From NCBI GenBank assembly GCA_041395165.1, contig JAWLBA010000009.1, positions 1-54,333 on the forward strand: 54,333 bases of DNA, written 5' to 3'. Below the pieces are notes generated by a model. That model was not told where the DNA came from. It was given only the letters and a program-made list of their open reading frames with translations, and ran no database searches. A program made the translations under genes and the position numbers. Source of the stretch: JAIBCM01 sp041395165. Lineage in GTDB: Bacteria > Verrucomicrobiota > Verrucomicrobiia > JADLBR01 > JAIBCM01. Shown here in pieces: positions 18,297-29,425 of the stretch; the stretch's first letter is position 1, and each line of letters begins with the position of its first letter.

Positions 18297-19267
18297 TTAA
18301 AACCAATTTCTACGTTTCGCCCATAATACCATTAATAACGTGGTTGCTAGGGTAAAAGCACCCGCCATTTCATAACCAAATGGCATCGAAATTTCTGGCA
18401 TAGATCGAAAATTCATACCATACCACCCTGACACCACGGTAATGGGAATGGTTAAAGCCGTCATGATAGCTAGCGCTTTAATGACTTGGTTGGTTTCATG
18501 TTGCGCTTTGTTGAGATACACATCCATGATTAATAAGAGCTGATCCGAATAACTGAGTCCCGTGGCATCGTAGCGTGACAAATTATCGGTAATGTCGCGA
18601 AAGTAGGGTAAAAGATTGGTTCGAATTAGTTTATTAAATTCTCCTCGGGCTAGTCGACTGATCACTTCGCGTTGAGGGGCAACAATAGAACGAAAATCGC
18701 TTAATTCTTTTTTGCGTTCAAAATCAACTTGATAATGTCCTTAGGATTCACTTCGAATAATGTCGCTTCAATCTCCTGAATTTCTTTAGTTAATTCATCG
18801 ATAACCGGTTTATAGTTGTCCACGAGTAAATCGATAATCAAATAAGCCAAACGATCAGGGCCTCGCACATTAGTTACAACGCCATGTCGCAATCTATCAA
18901 TTGTCGAAGTAACCCCTCGTATTGTACCGGTATGATAAGTAACAAGAAATTCTTTGCCGAGAAACATATTTAATTCTGTTGTTTTAAACTGTTCTTGGCG
19001 CGAAAATTCAATGGCGTGTAACACTAAGAAAATATAATCTTCGTAATCTTCAATTTTGGGCAATTCATTAACCGTCACACAATCTTCGATAGCCAACGGG
19101 TGAAAACTAAATACCCCTTCCAACACCTGCTTCACTTCCAACTCCGTAGGTTGATCAAGATCAACCCACAAATGTAAGCCAGGATCCCCACGCACCAAAC
19201 GCAACGCGTCCAGATCAAGATCCTGTCCCACTAACTTGCCTTGTTCAAAAACAAAAGAATGGATCAT
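18297..19267 (-). CDS. corA: CorA-family magnesium/divalent-metal channel (one apparent frameshift)
   Basis: CorA is a pentameric Mg2+ (or Co2+/Ni2+) channel. The first 188 residues are the cytoplasmic domain, including FSFHPLAIEDCVTVNELPKI and FLVTYHTGTIRGV. The frame breaks after KDIIKLI, and the second part holds REVISRLARGEF, two membrane helices and the signature YGMNF that forms the pore mouth. One T added to the T4 run (plus-strand A4 at 18720-18723) gives LIFERKKELSDFRSIVAPQREV and a continuous protein of about 323 residues. Most CorA proteins are 315-350 residues. The second helix ends at LWAKRRNWF, the usual Lys/Arg-rich tail. The break is probably a sequence error. Confidence 0.9.
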
Positions 19268-19324
19268 CTTTTGTCAAGATGCCCTGTTTACTACAGGTTT
19301 GGCAAGTTTCTTTTACAAAAAGAA

Positions 19325-19353
19325 AGGCCAACCTTGATAATCAAGATTGGCCT
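19325..19353 (-). terminator. Rho-independent terminator after rpoC
   Basis: An inverted repeat, AGGCCAACCTTGAT against ATCAAGATTGGCCT with one mismatch, forms a long stem with a tight loop 16 bases past the rpoC stop. On the minus strand it is followed by a T-rich tract (TTTCTTTTTG). This marks the end of the rplK-rpoC transcription unit. Confidence 0.8.
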
Positions 19354-19368
19354 AACCTGAATCAGATA

Positions 19369-22300
19369 TTATTCTCCTAAAGAAGCAGAAATTTCCAAAG
19401 GAATTTTAGGTTTTTCTTCACCTTCTTTTTCCAAACTTACTAGAGGCTCACCTACAGGTTCGCATAATTCCACCAGGCGAACTCGATTATAGCCTGTATA
19501 ACCTGTTCCCGCTGGAATCAAATGACCCATGATCACATTTTCTTTGAAGCCGCGCAATCGATCCACTTTGCCTAAAGTGGCTGCATCCGTTAAAACGCGC
19601 GTGGTATCTTGGAAAGAAGCCGCTGAAATGAAACTTTCTGTTTCTAACGAAGCCTTTGTGATTCCTAACAACACCGGTTTTGCTTCAGCGGGCTTACCTC
19701 CTGCAGCAACAATGCGCCGATTCTCTTCTTCAAACGATAATCGATCAACTTGTTCATCCCATAAGAAACTCGTATCACCAGGGTCTACAATTTTCACTTT
19801 ACGCAACATCTGACGAACAATGATTTCAATATGTTTATCGTTAATTTCTACACCTTGCAAACGATACACTTCTTGAACCTCGTTTAGGAGATACTCCTGC
19901 AACGCTTGTGGACCGCAAATATCTAGCACTTCATGAGGAACAACTGGACCTTCGGTCAACTGTTGCCCTTTCTTCACATGATCTCCTTTGTAAACAATGA
20001 TATGTTTATTCATTGGTATCAAATGCTCTTCTTCGGCACCAGTTTGAGCATCGCGCAAAACCAATCTTCGTTTTCCGCGCGTAGTTCCAGCAAATTCAAC
20101 CACTCCATCAATTTTAGCAATTTCTGCTGCATCCTTAGGTCGACGCGCCTCGAAAAGTTCCGCGACTCGAGGCAAACCACCCGTAATATCTTTGGTTTTA
20201 ACCACTTTTCGTGGTGTTTTTGCCAATCGATCACCTGCACTAACTTTTGCATTGGGCTTTACCTCAATGTGAGCGCCAGCGGGAATAGAATAACTTGCGA
20301 GTACTTCGCCTTTATCATCTTTCACGACAATTTGCGGATGCAAATCTTCTTTATGTTCGATAACCACTAACTCGACTTGTCCGCTAGATTCGTTAGTTTC
20401 TCGCTTAGTTGTTACTCCTTCAATAATATCGGCAAATTCCACCTTACCACTTTTTTCAGTAAGAATAGGAACATTATAAGGATCCCATTCCACAAAAACG
20501 GCACCTTTTTTTACCTGCCCGCCATCAGCTACTGAAATAGAAGATCCAATTACAATCACATAACGTTCTAACTCTCGGCCATCCTCGGCATGAATGCTGA
20601 TCGAACCATTTTTATTAAGCGCAATATGCTTACCATCGACAGATTCTACTGTGCGCAATTCATTATACTGAACTCGCCCATCATTTTTAGCTTTTATTTG
20701 AGGCTGTTTGAAAACCTGCGAAGCAGTCCCACCAATGTGAAAGGTGCGCATAGTCAACTGAGTGCCCGGTTCACCAATGGATTGAGCTGCGATAATACCA
20801 ACTGTCTCACCCAATTTACCTTGTTGAGCTGTAGCAAGATTTAACCCATAACATTTTGCACAAACACTATTTTTCGTTTCACAAGTCAACACAGAACGAA
20901 TACGCACTTTTTCTACACCAAGCTTATCAATGGCTTTGGCTTTTTCTTCCGTAATCAATTCATTGGCTTTAACGATTTTTTCATGACTAACGGGGTCCAC
21001 AATATCATCACAAGAAGTACGACCGTAAATACGATCAGTCAATTTTACAATTTCGTCTTCTCCCTCATAAATGGGTTGCACCCAAATGCCATTTGGTGTG
21101 CCACAATCTTCTTCGCTAATGATGACATCCATTGCGACGTCACACAATTTACGCGTCATATAACCGGAATCCGCTGTCTTAAGCGCAGTATCAGCCAAAC
21201 CTTTACGCGCACCATGCGTTGAAATGAAATATTCCAATACCGTTAATCCTTCGCGAAAATTCGAAAGAATCGGACGTTCAATAATTTCGCCAGAGGGTTT
21301 TGCCATGAGACCTCGCATACCGGCCAACTGTTTGACCTGTTGACGATTCCCTCGCGCTCCTGAGTCCACCATTAAATAAACTGGATTTAACTCTTCGCGT
21401 GCAAGATTATGTTCCAGCGTGCGGAACATAACATTCGCAATTTCTTCACCCGCATGAGTCCAAATATCAACAATTTTATTATAACGTTCACCATCAGTGA
21501 TAATGCCTGCTTGATACTGTTTTTCTACCACACGAATCAAATCCATTGCCTTTTTAATTTCGGTGGCTTTTTCGCTAGGAATAATCATGTCAGCAATACC
21601 GATACTAATACCAGCGCGTGTCGCTTCTTCAAAACCCATTTGCTTCATTTTATCCAAACAATCAACCGTTGCAGGATGTCCGGATACTCGGTAACACGTT
21701 AAAATAATTTCACCTAACAGCTTTTTATTGACCGTTTTATTAACAAAACCAATTTCTTTTGGCCAAATTTCATTAAAAATGACTCGACCCGCTGTGGTTT
21801 CAATAAATTTTTTGGCCATATCACCAAACACAGTCTTCACCCCAAAATTTGGGTTTCTTAAAATAATACGACTGTGCGTATTAATACTCCTCACTGTGAG
21901 CAAAGAAAACTTCTTCTTGATTAGCAAAAATCGGCAATCGTTGTTCTTTCGCTTTTTCGCCACGTGAAGGTTGTGTCAAATAATAACAACCCAATGGAAT
22001 GTCCTGAGAAGGCGTGGTAATAGCTTTCCCACTTGAAGGCGAAAAAATGTTGTTAGGCGCCAACATCAAAAGTCGTGCTTCTAACTGTGACTCGATGGAA
22101 AGTGGCACGTGAACAGCCATTTGGTCACCGTCAAAGTCGGCGTTATAAGCTGTACAAACCAAAGGATGAACACGAATTGCCTCTCCTTCGATCAAAACCG
22201 GCTCGAAAGCTTGAATCGAAAGTCGATGCAAAGTCGGTGCGCGATTTAATAAAACAGGATGACCTTTGGTTACTTCCTCCAAAATATCCCAAACAATGGC

Positions 22301-23518
22301 TTCTTGACGCTCAATAATTTTCTTTGCACTGCGGACAGTATGAACATGACCCAACTCTTTCAAGCGTCGAATGATGAAGGGTTCGAATAAAACCAGCGCC
22401 ATTTTTTTTGGCAAACCACATTGGCTCAATTTCAATTCAGGTCCAATCACAATAACTGAACGACCAGAATAATCCACGCGTTTTCCTAAAAGATTCATTC
22501 GGAAGCGGCCTGTTTTACCTTTTAACATATCCGACAAAGATTTGAATGGACGATTGCCCGCGCCTAACACGGGTCGACCATGGCGCCCGTTATCAATCAA
22601 TGCATCTACTGATTCTTGTAGCATGCGTTTTTCGTTGCGAATGATAACTTCCGGCGTCTTCAACTGCAGCAAATTCTTCAGACGATTATTTCGGTTAATC
22701 ACACGACGATACAAATCATTCAAATCGGAAGTAGCAAAGCGTCCCCCTTCCAGAGGCACTAAGGGGCGTAAATCGGGTGGAATAACTGGCAAAACTTCCA
22801 AAATCATCCATTCCGGTCTTTGCTCTGCTGAAATGAAGCCCTGCACTAATTTCAAACGTTTTGCAATTTTCTTGCGAGTTTGTTTACTGCGGGTATTGCC
22901 TAAAGCTTCTTGCAATTCTCGTTGCATTTTTTCGAGATCAACTCTCTTAAGAATTTCGCGAATTCCTTCTGCACCCATTTTCGCTACAAAATCGTCACCA
23001 TATTGATCTTGGGCTTCGCGATATTCGGTTTCACTAAGCAACTGTTTGAATTCTAAAGGAGTTTTACCTGGATCAATTACGATATAATCCTCATAATAAA
23101 TTACCCGTTCCAACTCACGCGCGGTCATATCCATCATGAGCCCTAAACGACTGGGCATACATTTAAAAAACCAAATGTGCGAAACCGGGACAGCCAATTC
23201 AATATGCCCCATACGCTCACGACGCACACGAGATAAAGTAACCTCTACACCACATCGATCACAAACAATGCCTTTATATTTAATGCGCTTATATTTACCA
23301 CAGGCACATTCCCAATCTTTGGTAGGACCAAAAATCCGCTCACAAAAAAGACCGCCTTTTTCCGGCTTAAATGTGCGATAATTAATCGTTTCCGGATTCT
23401 TGACCTCACCTCGGCTCCATGCGCGAATGGTGCCTGGTGCAGCAATAGCGATGCCTACAGTGTCAAAATCAACAGCTCGTTCTAATCCTAAGGTTTCTCG
23501 TAATGTCTCTCGGCTCAT
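19369..23518 (-). CDS. rpoC: RNA polymerase subunit beta' (one apparent frameshift)
   Basis: This is the largest RNA polymerase subunit, carrying the catalytic Mg. The first segment (545 residues) has the N-terminal zinc site CACGKYKRIKYKGIVCDRCG near residue 70 and the active-site loop NADFDGDQM near 460. It breaks after EEVFFAHSE, and the second frame continues at INTHSRIILRNPNFG. Going across needs one base removed or two added near 21886-21892. The second part has MADSGARGNRQQVKQLAGMRG-type bridge sequence, the second zinc site CETKNSVCAKCYG, EPGTQLTMRTFHIGG and the C-terminal SFISAASFQDTTRVLT. Total is about 1,385 residues, complete at both ends. Since rpoC is essential, the break is almost certainly a sequence error. 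rpoB lies 24 bases upstream. Confidence 0.97.
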
Positions 23519-23542
23519 AATTCTCTTTTCTCGTTAACAGGT

Positions 23543-26500
23543 TTAGGCTCCTAAAATTTCTTCTGGTGTTTCTGCAGCTTCTCTTGCAGCAGCTTCGGCA
23601 CTGGAAGGCACTCCAGCGATATCCTCGCCTCGAGAACGATCGCCTACCTTCACATCCAAACATAATGACTGCATTTCTTTAATTAAAACGTTGAACGATT
23701 CTGGTGTGCCGGCTTGTAAAGAATTGTCGCCTTTGACAATACTTTCGTAAATGCGTGTGCGGCCACTAACATCGTCCGATTTCACCGTTAATAATTCCTG
23801 CAAAGTGTAGGCAGCTCCATACGCTTCCAAAGCCCATACTTCCATTTCACCAAAGCGTTGACCTCCATATTGTGCTTTACCACCTAAAGGTTGTTGCGTG
23901 ACCAAGGAATAAGGTCCTACAGCGCGAGCATGGATTTTATCTGCAACCAAGTGATTAAGTTTTAACATATAAATGTAACCAACCACAACACGTTGATCAA
24001 AACGATCACCCGTTCGACCATCATAAAGAAAAGTTTTTCCATCAACATCAATCGAAAACTCTTCATTTTTATTCTTCACTTGTTTTAGAAAATCGTGAAT
24101 CTGACTTTCTCGAATCCCATCAAACACCGGCGTTGCAACTTTGAAGCCCAAATACTTTGCTGCAATACCCAAATGAGTCTCTAAAACTTGCCCTACATTC
24201 ATTCGTGAAGGCACACCCAATGGATTTAAAATAATTTCCACAGGTGTTCCGTCTGGCAAAAACGGCATATCTTCTTCTGGCACGATTTTTGCAACCACAC
24301 CTTTATTACCATGACGCCCTGCCATTTTATCGCCAACACCCAATTTGCGCTTACTTGCGACATAAACTTTCACCTGTTTGATGATGCCAGGATCCACTTC
24401 ATCACCACTTTCTAAGCGATCCATCTGCATCATGCGTTCGCTTTCGATTTGTTCAAACTTAGGTTCAAACTGCATAATAATTTCGCGAATTTTTATGCGA
24501 ATAGGGCTGGGATCGATATCGATATGATTATAAACATCTGCTAATTTTCGAAGCAAAGTTTTGGTGATCTTACGATTAGCGGGAATAATGATTTCCCCTG
24601 TTTCTCCATTCATTACGTCCAACGGAATTTTTTCACCCAATAAAATATTGGAAAGCGCTTCAGTTAATTTTTCTTTTAACTCATTATTCTTACGATTGAA
24701 ATCTTCTTCAGTCGCTTTCAAATGGCGTTTCATTTCTCCAGTGTTCATTTTAACACGATCCACTTTTTTCAAGTTGGAAGAAACTTTTACATCCATCACG
24801 ATTCCATAAACTCCCGATGGCACGCGCAATGAAGAATCCTTTACATCTGCGGCTTTTTCACCGAAAATAGCGCGCAATAAACGTTCTTCAGGGGCTAATT
24901 CCGTTTCGGATTTAGGCGTAATTTTCCCGACTAAAATATCGTTAGGTTTCACTTCCGCGCCAATACGAATGACGCCATCATGAGAAAGATTTTTTAACGC
25001 TTCCTCACCCACATTGGGAATATCGCGAGTGATTTCCTCCGGGCCGAGTTTGGTGTCACGAGCACTAATTTCAAATTCTTCAATGGAATCGAAGTATAAA
25101 TATCTTCTTTAACGATCTTCTCGCTAATAAGAATCGCATCTTCAAAATTGTAACCATTCCATGGCATGAAAGCCACGAGCACATTACGACCTAAAGCTAG
25201 CTCACCCTGCTCGGTGCAAGGTCCATCGGCAATGACTTGACCTTTAGTAATGCGTTGTCCTTGGTTTACTAAAGGTTTTTGGTTAATACAAGTGCCTGCG
25301 TTACTTCTCATGAATTTGCGCAATTCATAAACATAAATATCTTTTTCAACATCGGTCTTTAAAACTTTTTTACCTTCTGGCATTTCGCCATCGGAGGTAA
25401 TCACAATTTGAGTTGCTGTAACCGAAGCAACTTTACCACCGTGCTCAGCAATAATTACCGAGCATGAGTCGCGCGCCACTTTTCCTTCCATTCCTGTTCC
25501 TACTAAAGGAGACTCCGTGCGAATGAGAGGCACGCCTTGACGTTGCATATTGGAACCCATGAGCGCACGGTTGGCGTCGTCATGCTCGAGAAAAGGAATT
25601 AAGCTGGCTGCCACAGAAACAAGTTGTTTAGGTGAAACATCCATGTAATGCACCCGAGTAGGCTCTACTTCCACGAAATCGCCACGATAACGAACACTGA
25701 CTTTTTCGTCTATTAGACGACCCTTCCCATCCAATGCAGCATTAGCCTGAGCCACGATATAATTTTCTTCTTGGTCGGCTGTTAAATAGTCAATATCGCC
25801 CGTTGCACGACCATTTTCGATCTTGCGGTAAGGCGTTTCAATGAAACCAAATTCATTAATACGCGCAAATGAACTTAGCGAAGAAATCAGACCGATATTA
25901 GGTCCTTCTGGCGTTTCAATAGGACAAATGCGACCATAATGCGAAGCATGAACGTCGCGCACTTCGAAGCCTGCGCGTTCTCGAGATAATCCCCCAGGTC
26001 CCAACGCCGATAAACGACGTTTATGAGTCATTTCGGAAAGAGGATTAATCTGATCCATGAACTGAGAGAGCTGGCTGCGACCAAAAAAGTCGCGAATGGC
26101 TGCAGATAATGCTTTAGGATTAATCAATTTTTGAGGTGTCATACCTTCTAAATTGACATCAAATAAAGTCATACGTTCTTTTACTAAACGCTCTGTACGC
26201 GCTAAACCGGTTCGACACTGGTTAGCCAACAGCTCCCCCACCGTTCGCACGCGACGACTTCCCAAATGATCAATATCATCCACGGCACCCTCACCTCGTC
26301 GTAAGTTTAAAAGATAACGGGTCGCGCCAACGATGTCATCATTGGTTAATGTTCTGATATCTAAATCTACCGAAAGTCCCAATTTTTGATTAATTTTATA
26401 ACGTCCCACACGACTGATATCGTAACGTTTGATATCAAAAAAGAGCCTCTTTAATAATGCCTTGGCATTTTGCACAGTTGGAGGATCGCCGGGACGAAGT

Positions 26501-27428
26501 TTACGATAAATATCCTTCAATGCTTCATCCGTGTCTTTCGTCGGATCTTTTTTAATGATTTAATAATGGCGTCATCATCTTTAGTATCGACTACTTCCAC
26601 TTCTTTGATGTCCAAATCGGCAAGATGTCGAATAACAGTTTTTGACATTGGTTCAAAAGCGCGAGCCACAATCACTTCGGGATTATCTTTTTCGCGAACG
26701 TCCTCAACCAAAACTTTGGTCGCGATCGCTTCGTCATCAATTTTTTGGCTCAGTTTCAATTTTTCAATAGGATAAAATAACGAAAGAATTTCTCGATCAG
26801 AACTGAATCCAAGAGCTCGCAAAAATGTTGTCACCAAAAATTTTCGGCGACGTTTGCGACGATCAAGAAAAACATACAGCAAATCATTGGTATCAAACAT
26901 GATTTCCATCCAATTTCCACGATCCGGAATAATGCGATAAGAATAAAGAGTTTTACCATTAGCATGAACGCTGCTTTCAAAACAGATGCCAGGACTTCGA
27001 TGCAGTTGGCTAACCACCACGCGCTCAGCGCCGTTAATAACAAACGTGCCAGCGTTTGTCATGAGCGGCATTTCCCCCATATAAACACGCTCTTCTTTAA
27101 CTCCGGTTTCATCGCGCAAACGAAAAGTGACATACAACGGCGCGGAAAAAGTTTGACCTTCGCGTTGGCATTCTAAAGCCCCCACTTTTGGTTCGCCAAT
27201 TTCATAGTTATCAAATTCCAACTTAATTTTTCCATCGTAACTTTCGATAGGAAAAACTTCTCCAAACACAGCTTGTAAGCCTTCTGTCTTCCGTTTTTTA
27301 GAAGAGACGTCTGTTTGAAGAAATTCTTTGTAAGAAGTGAGTTGAATTTCAATCAAATTCGGTGGTTCTAATGCCTCAACAATTTTACCGAAGTTGATTC
27401 TCTCTGCCGTTTTTGTGTTCTCTGACAT
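23543..27428 (-). CDS. rpoB: RNA polymerase subunit beta (two apparent frameshifts)
   Basis: This is the catalytic-core beta subunit and the rifampicin target. Three consecutive frames cover the whole protein (about 1,295 residues). Segment one runs from MSENTKTAERINFGKIVEAL to DDAIIKSLKK. Segment two includes SQFMDQINPLSEMTHKRRLS with GPGGLSRERAGFEVRDVH, the rifampicin-pocket region, and CPIETPEGPNIGLI. Segment three has KITPKSETELAPEERLLRA, KLGVGDKMAGRHGNKGVVA and QPLGGKAQYGGQRFGEMEVW. The first break is repaired by one A (T6 at plus 26548-26553 should be T7), the second by one base near 25082-25090 (TSI then IEEFEISARD). Both sides of each break are invariant family sequence, so these are sequence errors rather than real lesions. 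Confidence 0.97.
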
Positions 27429-27473
27429 GTTCGTTCCTAATTGACTGTTCTTGTTAACTGTTATGATAAAGGG

Positions 27474-27518
27474 TTTCGATCGCTGCCTCTTTTTCTTGAA
27501 AGAGGCAGTTCATCGAAA
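27474..27518 (-). promoter_or_regulatory. Strong hairpin in the rplL-rpoB gap (possible attenuator or RNA-processing site)
   Basis: A perfect ten-base-pair stem, CTGCCTCTTT against AAAGAGGCAG with loop TTCTTG, is extended by flanking TTTCGAT and ATCGAAA. No strong T-run follows on the minus strand, so full termination is unlikely. In Escherichia coli the same gap holds an attenuator and an RNase III site that lower rpoB relative to rplL; a similar role here is an inference. Confidence 0.6.
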
Positions 27519-27523
27519 TACTT

Positions 27524-27910
27524 TTATTTCACTTCGACTTTAGCGCCAGCTGCTTCTAATTTTTTCTTAATTTCATCAGCTTCTTCTTTCGTTGCGCATT
27601 CTTTCACGGTTTTAGGTGCACCTTCCACCAAAGCTTTGGCATCGGCTAATCCTAAACCTGGAACAACGCTACGAACTTCTTTAATCACAGCGATTTTATT
27701 TGCGCCACCATCAGTTAATATCACATTAAACGAAGTTTTTTCTTCTGCTGCAGGAGCTGCTCCTCCACCAGCTGGTGCCGCAGCGACAGCTGCAACAGGC
27801 GCAGCAGCGCTTACACCCCAAGTTTCTTCTAATTGTTTAACTAAATCAGCCGCTTCCATAACAGTGAGTGAGCTGAGTTGTTCGACTATATTTTTTAAAT
27901 CAGTTGCCAT
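27524..27910 (-). CDS. rplL: Ribosomal protein bL12 (L7/L12)
   Basis: This is the multi-copy stalk protein that recruits translation GTPases. At 128 residues it is standard length: the N-terminal dimerisation domain (LKNIVEQLSSLTVMEAADLV), an Ala/Gly/Pro hinge (AAAPAGGGAAPAAEE), and the C-terminal factor-binding domain (VPGLGLADAKALVEGAPKTV). It normally binds L10, whose gene lies upstream, but the gap to rplJ here is 237 bases, unusually long for this pair. A strong hairpin lies between it and rpoB. Confidence 0.98.
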   Translation of the reverse strand: MATDLKNIVEQLSSLTVMEAADLVKQLEETWGVSAAAPVAAVAAAPAGGGAAPAAEEKTSFNVILTDGGANKIAVIKEVRSVVPGLGLADAKALVEGAPKTVKECATKEEADEIKKKLEAAGAKVEVK

Positions 27911-27952
27911 AATTTTAAGTAATCAGTTTTTAATTGTGAGCTTTCAGACATT

Positions 27953-28114
27953 TTAACTGCAAGCCGTATTTACCAAAAACTTTTCACTTCCTTTTTGTCG
28001 TTCTCCTAGCGAATTGCACCCGCAATTCATTTCTTCTTGAAGGGCTTCAAGACTAGAAGTGGGTCGACGTTTTTTGTTTATGCCCTTGTCCATCTTGGCG
28101 TTAGTTTTAGTCAT
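27953..28114 (-). CDS. Possible 53-residue small ORF in the rplJ-rplL gap
   Basis: In the 237-base gap an ATG at 28114 opens a 53-codon frame on the operon strand that ends 42 bases before rplL. The product starts MTKTNAKMDKGINKKRRP and is basic in its first third, with a CxC pair (NCGCN) and a terminal cysteine. No Shine-Dalgarno is visible. I know no family for it. Two hairpins lie inside the frame (28011-28028 and 28035-28052), which might mean the region acts as structured RNA rather than as coding sequence. Composition alone does not show that it is translated. Confidence 0.25.
   Translation of the reverse strand: MTKTNAKMDKGINKKRRPTSSLEALQEEMNCGCNSLGERQKGSEKFLVNTACS
28011..28028 (-). 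promoter_or_regulatory. Short perfect hairpin in the rplJ-rplL gap
   Basis: GAATTGC and GCAATTC form a perfect seven-base-pair stem around a four-base loop. It lies between rplJ and rplL beside a second hairpin, so the transcript here is probably structured. A role in setting the L10 to L12 ratio is conjecture. Confidence 0.45.
28035..28052 (-). promoter_or_regulatory. Second hairpin in the rplJ-rplL gap
   Basis: TCTTGAAG and CTTCAAGA form an eight-base-pair inverted repeat with two bases between; in RNA the loop would open to four or six bases. No T-run follows, so it is not a standard terminator. Confidence 0.4.
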
Positions 28115-28147
28115 GTTATTGTTACTATGCTAATACCAGCGCAAATT

Positions 28148-28660
28148 TTATGCTGTTTTCTCCGCTTTTGCTTTGATAACACGAGCCAGTTGCGAAGCCG
28201 GCGTATGAATTAATCGCGCCAAAGTAGTCGCTGGCGTATTGATCAAACTTAAAATCTGTGCCAAAAGCGTTTCTCGAGGAGGTAAATCGGCCAGAGTTAT
28301 GATTTGTTTGGTTTCAAGAATTGCGCCCTCCAAAATGCCACCACGAATTTGGGGTTTGGCAAATTCTGCCGCAAAATTTTTCAAAACTTTAGCGGCTGAA
28401 CAAACATCTTGAGAGCCGGAAACAATAGCGGTTTGGCCTTCGAGCAAATCTTTGATTTCTGGCAAATCCAATTCCTTCATGACCAAACGCAAGGCCGTAT
28501 TTTTTACCACAGTATAGCGCGCCCCAGTTTGACGGAGACGTTTTCTCAGTTCAGAAAATTGTGGCACGTTCATCTGACGATAATCGGTCACAATGACATA
28601 AGGAAAACCATTGATTTTGGCTTTAATTTCTTCCACTAAATTTGCTTTTTCTGCTCTCAT
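28148..28660 (-). CDS. rplJ: Ribosomal protein uL10
   Basis: L10 anchors the L7/L12 dimers at the ribosomal stalk base. The 170-residue protein has the family opening (RAEKANLVEEIKAKI), the conserved YVIVTDYRQMNVPQFSELRK and GARYTVVKNTALRLVM segments that bind 23S rRNA, and a C-terminal amphipathic helix ending in KAEKTA that carries bL12. It begins five bases after rplA. The long gap down to rplL is unusual. Confidence 0.97.
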   Translation of the reverse strand: MRAEKANLVEEIKAKINGFPYVIVTDYRQMNVPQFSELRKRLRQTGARYTVVKNTALRLVMKELDLPEIKDLLEGQTAIVSGSQDVCSAAKVLKNFAAEFAKPQIRGGILEGAILETKQIITLADLPPRETLLAQILSLINTPATTLARLIHTPASQLARVIKAKAEKTA

Positions 28661-28665
28661 AATTT

Positions 28666-29364
28666 TTAATTTTTAAATTCACTCATATCTAAAGTTAAAC
28701 CGGGCGATTGGGTCGAGCTTATTACCGCTCGATCGATGTAATGACCTTTTGCAGAAGAAGGGCGAGCTTTCACTACGGAATCAATGACAGCACGAATATT
28801 TTCAATCAACTGGGTATCACTAAACGATCGTTTACCTAATAAAACATGAAGATTGGCTGCTTTATCGATCTTAAATTCTACGCGACCCGCTTTGCATTCT
28901 TTAACAGCTTTGGCTGTGTCATCGGTTACTGTGCCTGTTTTAGGGTTAGGCATAAGTCCGCGAGGGCCTAAAACTTTTCCTAATTTTCTAACTTCTTGCA
29001 TGGCTTCGGGCGTGGCAACGGCAACATCAAAATCTTGAAAACCTTCCTGACATTTTTTGATCATGTCTTCGAACCCCACATGCTCTGCTCCAGCAGAACG
29101 AGCAGCATCTGCTGCTTTACCTTTAGCAAAAACTAAAATCTTTACGTTTTTCCCGCTACCATGAGGTAATGCGACCGTGCCTCGCACCATTTGGTCACTT
29201 TGCTTAGGGTCTACCGTTAATTTGAAAGCTAACGTGACTGACTCATCAAATTTTGCGGCAGGAAAAGTTTTTAATATTTTAATGGCTTCTTCTAGTGAGT
29301 AGAGCTTTTTCTCTTCCACTAATTTGGCCGCTTGCTGATATCGTTTACTTCGTTTATTTTGCAT
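28666..29364 (-). CDS. rplA: Ribosomal protein uL1
   Basis: L1 forms the mobile stalk that helps E-site tRNA leave, and in many bacteria represses its own operon. The 232-residue protein shows KYSLEEAIKILK-like LYSLEEAIKILKTFP, the DQMVRGTVALPHGSGK segment, KLGKVLGPRGLMPNPKTGTV and C-terminal ARPSSAKGHYIDRAVISST. It lies 61 bases after rplK, the usual partner in an L11-L1 operon. I looked for but could not confirm an L1-binding mimic upstream of rplK. Confidence 0.97.
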   Translation of the reverse strand: MQNKRSKRYQQAAKLVEEKKLYSLEEAIKILKTFPAAKFDESVTLAFKLTVDPKQSDQMVRGTVALPHGSGKNVKILVFAKGKAADAARSAGAEHVGFEDMIKKCQEGFQDFDVAVATPEAMQEVRKLGKVLGPRGLMPNPKTGTVTDDTAKAVKECKAGRVEFKIDKAANLHVLLGKRSFSDTQLIENIRAVIDSVVKARPSSAKGHYIDRAVISSTQSPGLTLDMSEFKN

Positions 29365-29425
29365 TTTTTTTACTCCTGTAGTGCTAACGTCTCGCTATGG
29401 CGGGACTCCTACTTATGGGTTTACA

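Noticed and set aside
19933..21967. Several plus-strand frames of 80-145 codons inside rpoC
   Set aside because: They are antisense to conserved rpoC sequence and lack ribosome sites or family features.
26548..26553. Programmed ribosomal frameshifting at the homopolymer breaks
   Set aside because: The sites share no slippery heptamer plus downstream structure, they occur in unrelated genes, and they are too many. Some need a missing non-homopolymer base.
23543..27428. rpoB as three separate genes or a truly split polymerase subunit
   Set aside because: Both breaks lie inside invariant sequence, need one base each, and no start signals fit the later pieces. A few bacteria have natural rpoB/rpoC fusions, but not such splits.
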